Source: Eubacterium sp. (GTDB taxonomy: Bacteria; Bacillota; Clostridia; Oscillospirales; Acutalibacteraceae). From it: a stretch of 6,728 nucleotides of DNA. The notes under the pieces were generated by a model. It was not told where the DNA came from. It searched no databases and was given only the letters and a program-made list of their open reading frames with translations. The stretch lies in contig JAIDLO010000154.1 of the NCBI GenBank assembly GCA_029050995.1, positions 1 through 6,728 of the forward strand, read 5' to 3'. How positions within the stretch are numbered: the first letter of the stretch is position 1; each line of letters opens with the position of its first letter. Shown here in pieces: positions 1-6,026 of the stretch. A program made the position numbers and the translations under genes.

Positions 1-366
1 AATTGCGGACAAGAAATCAATATTAAAATGAATAATCGTATATCAAGAAATAAAAATATAGTTGAAACTGACCGAAAGCCATATTGTATGGATATAGTCG
101 GAAGATATACTGTAACTATAGCAAACCGTGAATTTGATACAGTTTGCCTAATGGATATTGAATCGTACGATACGGGTGTTGTTACAGAGCAGTATATTGA
201 TAAAAATGGAAAAACTGTTTTATGGCGCCGTTTTAATGCTGATGATTGGGCATATGACCGCTTTAAAATGAAATGGAGTGAAAAGCTTCCGGATAACGAA
301 CAGCTTATCGTGGATGGAAAAATTCATGTTCATTGGTACGATTGTATAAGTGATTATATTTTGTAA
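1..366 (+). CDS. Unrecognised protein, C-terminal part (5' truncated by window edge)
   Basis: The frame is open from the first base (beginning NCGQEINIK) through the ATG at 28 to a TAA at 364-366. No ribosome-binding site precedes that ATG, so I read this as the last 121 codons of a longer gene rather than a gene starting at 28. The visible part is soluble, with no membrane segment or signal peptide. It is rich in aromatic and charged residues, notably VLWRRFNADDWA around the middle and LPDNEQLIVDGKIHVHWYDC near the end. The sequence has the feel of a conserved C-terminal domain found in clostridial hypothetical proteins, but I cannot assign a function. The single Cys near the visible N-terminus could belong to a zinc-binding element further upstream; that is a guess. 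The gene converges on the hydrogenase operon and shares its terminator. Confidence 0.72.
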   Translation, partial: NCGQEINIKMNNRISRNKNIVETDRKPYCMDIVGRYTVTIANREFDTVCLMDIESYDTGVVTEQYIDKNGKTVLWRRFNADDWAYDRFKMKWSEKLPDNEQLIVDGKIHVHWYDCISDYIL

Positions 367-373
367 AAAAGAA

Positions 374-403
374 AACCCCCGATGCAGAAATGCATCGGGG
401 GTT
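374..403 (-). terminator. Intrinsic terminator of the hyd operon, probably bidirectional
   Basis: A 13-bp perfect stem (AACCCCCGATGCA paired with its complement) closes on a GAAA loop on the + strand. Read on the minus strand it lies 12 bases after the hydA stop codon and is followed by a T-rich tail (TTTTCTTTTTT), the classic Rho-independent form. On the + strand it starts 7 bases after the stop of the convergent gene, but the tail there (TTCGTTATGTTTTATT) is less T-rich, so termination in that direction is probably weaker. One hairpin thus serves two convergent transcripts. Confidence 0.93.
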
Positions 404-415
404 CGTTATGTTTTA

Positions 416-2131
416 TTAATACTTGCTTCTTGCAGTATATGTTGTATGAAGAATATGGTGAGCCTTTTCGCTGTTTGGTTCGCCGAAATATTCATCATAA
501 AGCATCTTGATAACAGGAGATTCGTGTGATTTACGAAGATCCATTGAAGCATCAAGATCATAAAGTGCTTTTGCACGAAGAGATTTGATATCAACAGTAT
601 TTCTTGTTGCATCCTTCTGAACAGGCTGACCGCCGCCGTTGATACAACCGCCCGGGCAAGCCATAATCTCAATAAACTGATAAGGCGCTTCGCCGTTCTT
701 AACCATATCGCAAAGCTTTGTAGCGTTTGCAAGACCGCTTGTAACAGCAACCTTGATTTCAACGCCTGCAACATTGTATGTAGCTTCTCTGATACCCTCA
801 ATTCCTCTTACTTCTTCAAAGTCTGTAGCAGAGAAATCGCCGTCAAGCATATTAGCAGCTGTACGAAGAGCTGCCTCCATAACACCGCCTGTTGCACCGA
901 AGATAGCGCCTGCGCCTGAAGCAACCTCAAACGGAGCGTCAAACTCTTCATCAGGAAGGTTTTCAAAGTTGATACCTGCACCCTGAATCATCTGGCCAAG
1001 CTCTCTTGTTGTAAGAGCAACATCAACAGTGCCAGCCATTTCCTCTCTGATAACTTCAAATTTCTTTGCAGTACAAGGAATAACGGAAACAACATATAAA
1101 TCTTCAGGATTAATGCCGTTCTTCTCGCAGTAGTATGTTTTGAGAAGAGCACCGAACATCTGCTGAGGAGATTTACAGGATGAAAGGTTCGGTAAAAGCT
1201 CAGGATAATAATGCTCTGCAAACTTAACCCAACCAGGGCAGCATGATGTAAACATAGGAAGCGGCTTGCCTGTTTTAATTCTGTCAACAAGCTCTGCAGC
1301 TTCTTCAAGAATTGTAAGGTCTGCTGTAACATCCATATCGAATGCAGCATCTGCACCAAGTCTTCTGATTGCACCAGGAAGCTTCTTTTCAACATTTGTG
1401 CCGATTGGCATATCGAATTCTTCGCCGAGTGTTGCACGGATTGCAGGAGCAGTAAAGAATACAACCTTTTTATTCGGATCGCCGATTGCAGCCCATACAT
1501 CAGAAACATTGTTCTTTTCATAAAGAGCACCAACAGGGCAGGAAACAACGCACTGACCGCAGCCAACGCAAGCACACTGATCAAGCGGCTTATCGAATGC
1601 ACAGCCGATTGTCTTATTATGACCTCTCTGGCGAGGACCGATTACACTGATGTTCTGATGCTCACAAGCAGCAACGCAGCGCATACAGTGGATACATTTA
1701 TTATTATCTCTGATGATGTAAGGAGATGTTGTATCAACAGGCTGTAAAGCGTCAGTTGATGGGAAGCGGTCTTCATCAACACCATAATCCTTACAGAGCT
1801 TCTGAAGCTCACATCTGTTTGAACGAACGCAAGAAAGGCATTTCTTGTGATGTTCTGAAAGCAAAAGCTCAAGTGTTGTTTTTCTTGACTGACGAACCTG
1901 CGGTGTATTTGTCCAAACCTCAAGTCCTTCAGCAACAGGGTAAACGCAGGAAGCAACAAGACCTCTTGCACCCTTAACCTCAACAACGCAAACACGGCAT
2001 GAGCCGATGCAGTTTATATTTTTAAGATAGCAGAGAGATGGAATATCAATGTGAGCCTGCCTTGCAGCCTCGATAATAGTGGTGCCTTCTTCTGCCTGAA
2101 CGGGAATACCGTTAATTTTAAGATTTACCAT
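416..2131 (-). CDS. hydA: [FeFe] hydrogenase catalytic subunit HydA
   Basis: This 571-residue protein is the H2-forming or H2-oxidising subunit of a cytoplasmic trimeric hydrogenase. Its domain order matches Clostridium CpI: [2Fe-2S] domain (C34, C45, C48, C62), His-Cys3 [4Fe-4S] site (H94, C98, C101, C107), two ferredoxin-type [4Fe-4S] sites (C146/C149/C152/C198 and C156/C188/C191/C194), then the H-cluster domain. The three H-cluster motifs are TSCCPGW (295-301), IPCTAKKFE (351-359) and EIMACPGGCINGGGQP (488-503), giving ligands C298, C353, C492 and C496. The proton path of CpI is conserved by position: C297, E277, S317, E280, R284. Motif 2 starts with Ile where Met is usual. There is no extra C-terminal [2Fe-2S] domain like that of Thermotoga HydA. 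The start is well supported by an AAGGAGG site. It is the last gene of hydC-hydB-hydA. The NuoE/NuoF-like partners make a NAD-linked, electron-bifurcating enzyme more likely than a simple ferredoxin hydrogenase; that step is inference. Confidence 0.97.
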   Translation of the reverse strand: MVNLKINGIPVQAEEGTTIIEAARQAHIDIPSLCYLKNINCIGSCRVCVVEVKGARGLVASCVYPVAEGLEVWTNTPQVRQSRKTTLELLLSEHHKKCLSCVRSNRCELQKLCKDYGVDEDRFPSTDALQPVDTTSPYIIRDNNKCIHCMRCVAACEHQNISVIGPRQRGHNKTIGCAFDKPLDQCACVGCGQCVVSCPVGALYEKNNVSDVWAAIGDPNKKVVFFTAPAIRATLGEEFDMPIGTNVEKKLPGAIRRLGADAAFDMDVTADLTILEEAAELVDRIKTGKPLPMFTSCCPGWVKFAEHYYPELLPNLSSCKSPQQMFGALLKTYYCEKNGINPEDLYVVSVIPCTAKKFEVIREEMAGTVDVALTTRELGQMIQGAGINFENLPDEEFDAPFEVASGAGAIFGATGGVMEAALRTAANMLDGDFSATDFEEVRGIEGIREATYNVAGVEIKVAVTSGLANATKLCDMVKNGEAPYQFIEIMACPGGCINGGGQPVQKDATRNTVDIKSLRAKALYDLDASMDLRKSHESPVIKMLYDEYFGEPNSEKAHHILHTTYTARSKY

Positions 2132-2141
2132 TATTATGTTC

Positions 2142-2148
2142 CCTCCTT
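2142..2148 (-). promoter_or_regulatory. Ribosome-binding site of hydA
   Basis: AAGGAGG on the minus strand lies 10 bases before the hydA ATG and overlaps the hydB stop codon (TAAGGAGG). A ribosome ending hydB sits directly on the hydA start site, which favours balanced synthesis of the two subunits. It fixes the hydA start at 2131. Confidence 0.9.
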
Positions 2149-4039
2149 ATCTTTTTTCAATTGCATTAAAGTGGCAGTTGCTGATGCAAAGTCCGCACTT
2201 AATGCACTTCGTAGGATCTATAACATGAGGCTCTTTAACCTTACCTTCAATAGCACTAACAGGGCAGTTTCTTGCACAAAGTGTGCATCCACGACATTTA
2301 TCAGCATCAATTGTGAAGGATAAAAGAGCTTTACAAACGCCTGCAGGGCATTTCTTATCTTTAATATGAGCAAGATATTCCTCGCCGAAAGCATTCATTG
2401 TTGAAAGAATCGGGTTAGCAGCTGTCTGTCCTAATGCACAGAGAGAAGAGCATTTCATATGGTTTGCAAGTTCCTGAATCTTATCAAGATCTTCCATTTC
2501 GCCCTTGCCCTCAGTAATCTTTGTAAGGTAATCAAGAAGCTTCTTTGTTCCGATACGGCAAGGTGTACATTTACCGCAGCTTTCATCAACTGTAAATTCA
2601 AGATAGAATTTTGAAATATCAACCATACAAGTATCTTCATCAAGGATGATCATACCGCCTGAACCCATCATAGAACCAATCTGGATAAGGTTGTCGTAGT
2701 CGATAGGTACATCAAGATATTCAGCGCTGATACATCCGCCTGAAGGGCCGCCTGTCTGTGCAGCCTTGAATTTCTTTCCGTTTGGAATTCCGCCGCCGAT
2801 TTCTTCAACGATTTCACGGATTGTTGTTCCCATAGGAACCTCAACAAGACCAACATTGTTGATCTTACCGCCGAGAGCAAATACCTTTGTTCCCTTTGAG
2901 CCTTCTGTTCCGATAGATGAATACCATTCAGAACCTTTAAGAATGATAGGCGCAATGTTTGCATAGGTTTCAACATTATTAAGAATTGTCGGCTTTCCGA
3001 AAAGTCCCTTAATTGCAGGGAATGGAGGACGAGGACGAGGCTCGCCTCTGTGGCCTTCAATAGATGTCATAAGTGCAGTTTCCTCGCCGCATACAAATGC
3101 ACCTGCACCAAGACGAATGTCAATATCAAAGCTGAAATCAGTTCCGAAGATGTTTTTGCCGAGCAAGCCGTATTCTCTTGCCTGGTCAATCGCAATCTGA
3201 AGTCTTTGAACAGCAATAGGATATTCAGCACGAACATAAACATAGCCCTGGCTTGATCCGATTGTGTAGCCTGCGATAGCCATTGCTTCGATAACTGCGT
3301 GTGGGTCGCCCTCTAAAACAGAACGGTCCATAAATGCACCCGGGTCACCTTCGTCAGCATTACAGCAAACATATTTTGTGTCGTTTTCCTGAGCCATTGC
3401 AAAAGCCCATTTACGACCTGTCGGGAAGCCGGCACCGCCTCTTCCTCTTAATCCGGCAGCAAGAAGCTCATCAATAACATCCTGCGGCTTCATTGTTGTA
3501 AGTACCTTTGCAAGAGCAAAGTAAGCATCGGAAGCGATAGCTTCTTTTATGTTTTCAGGATCAATAACACCGCAGTTGCGAAGTGTTATTCTCATCTGCT
3601 TTTTGTAGAATGCAGTTTCTGAAAGCGGAATGGTTGAACCGTCCTCATGAACTGTTTCTGAATAAAGATATTTTTTAACAGGCTCTCCGCCTTCTACAAG
3701 GTGGCCTGCAACAATTTCAGGCACCTCTGCTGCTGTTACCTGGCTGTAGAATGAACCTTCCGGGTAAACAATCATAATAGGACCTAATGCGCAAAGACCA
3801 AAGCATCCTGTTTTGATAACAAGAATATCATCAAGGCCTTTTTCCTTAAGTTCTTTTTCAAGTGCTTCAATAACAAGCATTGAGTTTGATGAAGTACAGC
3901 CTGTTCCGCCGCAAACAAGAACCTGCTTTCTGTATGCTGTATTCTTAGCAAGCTTTGCGCCTTCTTCAGCAATAAGGCGGCGAACCTTAACAACATCAAG
4001 ATTTTCGTCTTTTATCTTTTTGAGTTCTTCAATTGTCAT
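2147..4039 (-). CDS. hydB: NAD-linked [FeFe] hydrogenase subunit HydB (NuoF-like)
   Basis: This 630-residue protein is the flavin- and NAD(H)-binding subunit that exchanges electrons between NADH and the hydrogenase. In order: a thioredoxin-like [2Fe-2S] domain (C43, C48, C79, C83); a NuoF core with the FMN/NADH motif GLRGRGGAGFPTGRKW (196-211), NADEGDPGAFMDR (227-239) and the glycine-rich stretch GAGAFVCGEETAL (311-323); the NuoF-type [4Fe-4S] site SCGKCTPCRIG (487-497) with C534 as fourth ligand; and a C-terminal ferredoxin domain with two [4Fe-4S] motifs (C582/C585/C588/C592 and C612/C615/C618/C622). The length and the fused N- and C-terminal cluster domains fit HydB of bifurcating hydrogenases rather than respiratory NuoF. 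H558, C564 and C569 lie in the hinge between core and ferredoxin domain and could bind the zinc seen there in related structures (inference). The ATG overlaps the hydC stop by one base (TAATG), with AAGGTG seven bases upstream, so translation is likely coupled to hydC. The second C-terminal motif ends in CH where CP is common. Confidence 0.97.
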   Translation of the reverse strand: MTIEELKKIKDENLDVVKVRRLIAEEGAKLAKNTAYRKQVLVCGGTGCTSSNSMLVIEALEKELKEKGLDDILVIKTGCFGLCALGPIMIVYPEGSFYSQVTAAEVPEIVAGHLVEGGEPVKKYLYSETVHEDGSTIPLSETAFYKKQMRITLRNCGVIDPENIKEAIASDAYFALAKVLTTMKPQDVIDELLAAGLRGRGGAGFPTGRKWAFAMAQENDTKYVCCNADEGDPGAFMDRSVLEGDPHAVIEAMAIAGYTIGSSQGYVYVRAEYPIAVQRLQIAIDQAREYGLLGKNIFGTDFSFDIDIRLGAGAFVCGEETALMTSIEGHRGEPRPRPPFPAIKGLFGKPTILNNVETYANIAPIILKGSEWYSSIGTEGSKGTKVFALGGKINNVGLVEVPMGTTIREIVEEIGGGIPNGKKFKAAQTGGPSGGCISAEYLDVPIDYDNLIQIGSMMGSGGMIILDEDTCMVDISKFYLEFTVDESCGKCTPCRIGTKKLLDYLTKITEGKGEMEDLDKIQELANHMKCSSLCALGQTAANPILSTMNAFGEEYLAHIKDKKCPAGVCKALLSFTIDADKCRGCTLCARNCPVSAIEGKVKEPHVIDPTKCIKCGLCISNCHFNAIEKR

Positions 4040-4542
4040 TATTCGGCACCTTCTTCCTTATTTCTGTATTCATCAAGTATTGTTTTAACCTGATTCGGAG
4101 TTACCTTTCCGTATACCTTATCATTGATCATAATTACAGGAGCAAGTCCGCAAGCGCCAACGCAGCGGCAAGTGTCAATGCTGAATTTTCTGTCAGCAGT
4201 ACATTCGCCTGCCTTAATGCCAAGCTCATCTTCAATTTCTTCAAGCACCTTGTCTGCGCCCTTAACATAGCAAGCAGTTCCAAGGCAAACAGAAATCTGA
4301 TTCTGACCCTTTGGAGTAAGACTGAACTGGCTGTAGAAAGTTGCAACGCCGTAAACTTCTGAAAGAGAAATTTCAAGTGCGTCTGCGATCATCTGTTGAA
4401 CCTCGATCGGAAGATAACCATAAATACCTTGTGCGTCCTGAAGTACAGGCATAAGTCTGCCAGGCACATTTTCGTATTTCTTGAAAACTGCCATAAGCTC
4501 TTTTTCCTGTTCAGGAGTACCTTCAAATGCAAGAGTTTCCAT
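4039..4542 (-). CDS. hydC: [FeFe] hydrogenase subunit HydC (NuoE-like, thioredoxin-like [2Fe-2S])
   Basis: This 167-residue protein is the small electron-transfer subunit that pairs with HydB. It belongs to the NuoE/24-kDa family: a helical N-terminal part with the family-typical stretches GYLPIEVQQMIADAL and VYGVATFYSQF, then a thioredoxin-like domain carrying one [2Fe-2S] cluster. The ligands are C86 and C91 (CLGTAC) and C127 and C131 (CVGAC). An additional C125 lies next to this pair. The frame is open 30 codons further upstream, but the ATG at 4542 is chosen because GAGGA lies five bases before it and the family homology begins just after it; the upstream extension is low-complexity and has no ribosome-binding site. 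It is the first gene of the operon, and its stop overlaps the hydB start. Context with HydA and HydB makes this HydC rather than a complex I or formate dehydrogenase subunit. Confidence 0.95.
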   Translation of the reverse strand: METLAFEGTPEQEKELMAVFKKYENVPGRLMPVLQDAQGIYGYLPIEVQQMIADALEISLSEVYGVATFYSQFSLTPKGQNQISVCLGTACYVKGADKVLEEIEDELGIKAGECTADRKFSIDTCRCVGACGLAPVIMINDKVYGKVTPNQVKTILDEYRNKEEGAE

Positions 4543-4547
4543 TTTTG

Positions 4548-4552
4548 TCCTC
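4548..4552 (-). promoter_or_regulatory. Ribosome-binding site deciding the hydC start
   Basis: GAGGA on the minus strand lies five bases before the ATG at 4542. The other in-frame ATGs upstream (4554, 4590, 4632) have no comparable site, so the longer reading of hydC is unlikely. Confidence 0.8.
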
Positions 4553-4590
4553 ATTTCTATCAATATTATACGATCTTTCGTACGCCTCAT

Positions 4591-4619
4591 ATTATATATT
4601 AATAACTTATATAAATCTA
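4591..4619 (-). promoter_or_regulatory. Candidate sigma-A type promoter of hydCBA
   Basis: A perfect -10 hexamer TATAAT (4596-4591, minus strand) has a weak -35 (TAGATT, 4619-4614) at 17 bp. The predicted start is near 4584, giving a leader of about 42 bases that opens with a small hairpin (TACGA-N4-TCGTA, 4569-4582). A second TATAAT at 4570-4565 has no recognisable -35. A consensus TTGACA lies inside the palindrome at 4651-4668, but only TTTAGG stands 17 bp from it. Which of these is used cannot be settled by reading. Confidence 0.45.
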
Positions 4620-4650
4620 CAAAAAAAATCAAAAATTAGCCTAAACTAAC

Positions 4651-4668
4651 TTGACAAAATTTTGTCAA
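4651..4668. promoter_or_regulatory. Perfect 18-bp palindrome, candidate Rex operator
   Basis: TTGACAAAATTTTGTCAA is exactly self-complementary over 18 bp and lies in the gap upstream of hydCBA, 108 bp before the hydC start. The known Rex consensus in Firmicutes is TTGTTAA-N4-TTAACAA, also 18 bp. This site keeps TTG..AA-N4-TT..CAA, that is 10 of the 14 defined positions, with symmetrical changes at the other four. Rex represses fermentation and hydrogenase genes when NADH is low, so the location fits. Each strand also reads TTGACA, so the site could instead be or overlap a -35 element. It is not a good terminator for the upstream gene because no T-run follows. Confidence 0.5.
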
Positions 4669-4695
4669 AAATTTGTTGAATTTTAACGAAATGTG

Positions 4696-5718
4696 CTAAA
4701 TTTTCCTTTTTCTGCTTTCAATATCCAATATGATTACGCCACAACCCATAATCATCAGCACCGATAAAGCGGTGTTTACGCTGATGATTTCTGCCGTTAT
4801 ATTTGAAAAATTTGAAAAAACGGCAAGCTCTGTCGGAAAGATTTTCAAGAGTAAATAGCACATTCCATACGATAAAACAGCATGAGCAACGCGCCATATG
4901 AAAAAGTCAAAATATTGCATACCGATTTTTTTAATAATGGATAAAAGCTGAAAATGAATGCAAAAGCCTGCAAAAGCAAGCAGACCTGCAAGCTCGGGGA
5001 GTGTAAATATTTTGAAATATTCAACGATACCGTTTGTGATTTCAAAAATAGGTACAAACGGCTGTGGTATTGTTAAAATATTGCTGATTGCCGAAAACAA
5101 AACGATGTATGCCGTAATGTTCAAAACAGCTTTGACTGCACTTTCTGTGCTTTCATTTAAAGCTTCGCCAAAGGAAGTCGTACAGAAGCTTGGCGTTGGA
5201 TATCTGATTTTTTTGTAGCGAAAGGATGAAAAGAATGCGATCAGTAATGCAGAAGCAGTTGTTGATGCGAAAAGGATTATTCCTGCTTTCTGATTGTTCA
5301 AAACGGCTGTTCCTGTTGCTGTGATGATAAATGCCGCGCCGCCGTTTACATTGAATCTTAAAAGCCGCTTTGCTGTTTCGCAGTCTATATCCTCATTCCG
5401 ATAAAGGCTTTCCGTTAATAATGCCCCTGTCGGATAGCCGCCGATCAGTCCGAAAACGACTGCACTTGCCGCACTTCTTGGCAGACGAAGCACCTTTTCG
5501 GTAAACGGAGCAAAAAGATTTTCGATTAAAACTTTTGTTTCTGCTTTAGAAAGCAGATTAAAAATAATCAAAAGCGGTAAAAGAGCGGGAATAACCACCT
5601 CGCCTGCCATTTCCAATCCGTTCAGTGCGCCGTTTTTTGCACTCGAAGAAAAGGCAATCAGCAGGATTGCTGTAGAGAGAAGGAGTATAAGCTCGATAAA
5701 ATCTTTTTTAATCTTCAT
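4696..5718 (-). CDS. ylbJ: YlbJ-like sporulation membrane protein (nucleoside-recognition/Gate domain)
   Basis: This 340-residue protein is a polytopic membrane protein with about eight hydrophobic segments, including residues 8-24, 38-56, 82-93, 134-155, 198-215, 240-258, 273-291 and 318-331, and a basic C-terminal tail (ESRKRKI). The strongest identifier is GLIGGYPTGA (90-99), which matches the conserved SGYP.GA-type motif of YlbJ and the related Gate-domain proteins. In Bacillus subtilis ylbJ is a sigma-E gene needed for normal spore formation; its substrate is unknown. The ATG at 5718 is chosen because AGGTG lies five bases upstream; the in-frame ATG at 5739 has no such site. It is slightly shorter than the roughly 400 residues of B. 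subtilis YlbJ. It is divergent from yqfC across 41 bp, which supports a sporulation role. It runs in the same direction as hydCBA, and I see no convincing terminator between them, so some read-through is possible. A related spore-maturation SpmA/SpmB-type protein is a less likely alternative. Confidence 0.8.
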   Translation of the reverse strand: MKIKKDFIELILLLSTAILLIAFSSSAKNGALNGLEMAGEVVIPALLPLLIIFNLLSKAETKVLIENLFAPFTEKVLRLPRSAASAVVFGLIGGYPTGALLTESLYRNEDIDCETAKRLLRFNVNGGAAFIITATGTAVLNNQKAGIILFASTTASALLIAFFSSFRYKKIRYPTPSFCTTSFGEALNESTESAVKAVLNITAYIVLFSAISNILTIPQPFVPIFEITNGIVEYFKIFTLPELAGLLAFAGFCIHFQLLSIIKKIGMQYFDFFIWRVAHAVLSYGMCYLLLKIFPTELAVFSNFSNITAEIISVNTALSVLMIMGCGVIILDIESRKRKI

Positions 5719-5762
5719 ATTATCACCTATATAAATCATATAAATTAATGGTGATTTATATG
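5716..5762. repeat. Inverted repeat spanning both divergent start sites (ylbJ / yqfC)
   Basis: CATATTATCACC (5716-5727) is mirrored by GGTGATTTATATG (5750-5762), matching except for one inserted base and AT-rich drift. Each arm holds the start codon and ribosome-binding site of one of the two divergent genes: AGGTG-N5-ATG for ylbJ and GGTGA-N5-ATG for yqfC. The 22 bases between the arms are almost pure A/T. Promoters for both genes must lie in this gap or reach into the neighbouring coding sequence. CATATTAT (5716-5723, + strand) and CATATAAA (5761-5754, minus strand) loosely resemble the sigma-E -10 CATACAAT, but no convincing -35 partner can be named. Confidence 0.6.
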
Positions 5763-6026
5763 AAAAAAATATCTTTGCGGGAATTTACGGATTTCCCGAT
5801 AGAATATTATACAGGCGAGCCGCATCTTGAAATTATAGGGAACTTTGAATGTGTTGTAGATGGTCTGAAATCCATAATGCAGTATTCGTCAGACAAAATT
5901 AAGCTCAATATCGGCAAACGGGCTGTAACCTTTCTTGGCTATGATTTGCATATCAATTCGCTGACGACGGAGGGCGCCGTTGTGCAGGGAACAATATTAA
6001 GTGTGGAGTTTTCAGATGCTGATTAG
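5760..6026 (+). CDS. yqfC: Sporulation protein YqfC (YabP/YqfC family)
   Basis: This small protein of 88 residues (from the ATG at 5760) is soluble, with no membrane segment. The order of features fits YqfC/YabP: an N-terminal segment with a proline and aromatic residues (REFTDFPIEYYTGEPHLEI), a short turn, then the conserved core NFECVVDGLKSIMQYSSDKI and a C-terminal beta-rich part ending in GTILSVEF. In B. subtilis yqfC belongs to the sigma-E regulon and lies directly upstream of yqfD, as here; its molecular role is not established. An ATG four codons upstream (5748) lacks a ribosome-binding site, whereas GGTGA stands five bases before 5760, so the shorter form is preferred. Its end overlaps the start of yqfD by 11 bases, so the two are translated from one message. 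Confidence 0.9.
   Translation: MKKISLREFTDFPIEYYTGEPHLEIIGNFECVVDGLKSIMQYSSDKIKLNIGKRAVTFLGYDLHINSLTTEGAVVQGTILSVEFSDAD

Noticed and set aside
753..986. Open frames antisense to or out of frame within hydA, such as 753-986 (+), 988-1602 (-) and 1642-1995 (-)
   Set aside because: They lie wholly within a strongly conserved gene, lack ribosome-binding sites, and show biased composition (Ser/Ala/Pro or Leu/Arg rich) typical of shadow frames.
2051..2323. Open frame on the + strand across the hydB/hydA junction, with several Cys
   Set aside because: It is antisense to two real genes and the cysteines do not form a ferredoxin spacing; there is no ribosome-binding site.
416..4542. Interpretation as complex I (nuoE, nuoF, nuoG) genes
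   Set aside because: The third subunit has all three H-cluster motifs and all four H-cluster cysteines, and no further nuo genes follow.
4543..4632. N-terminal extension of hydC by 30 codons
   Set aside because: The extension is hydrophobic/basic low-complexity sequence over the promoter region, with no ribosome-binding site, while GAGGA directly precedes the ATG at 4542.
4651..4668. Palindrome as a terminator of the ylbJ-like gene
   Set aside because: The stem is almost all A/T, the loop would have to be very small, and no T-run follows directly on the minus strand.
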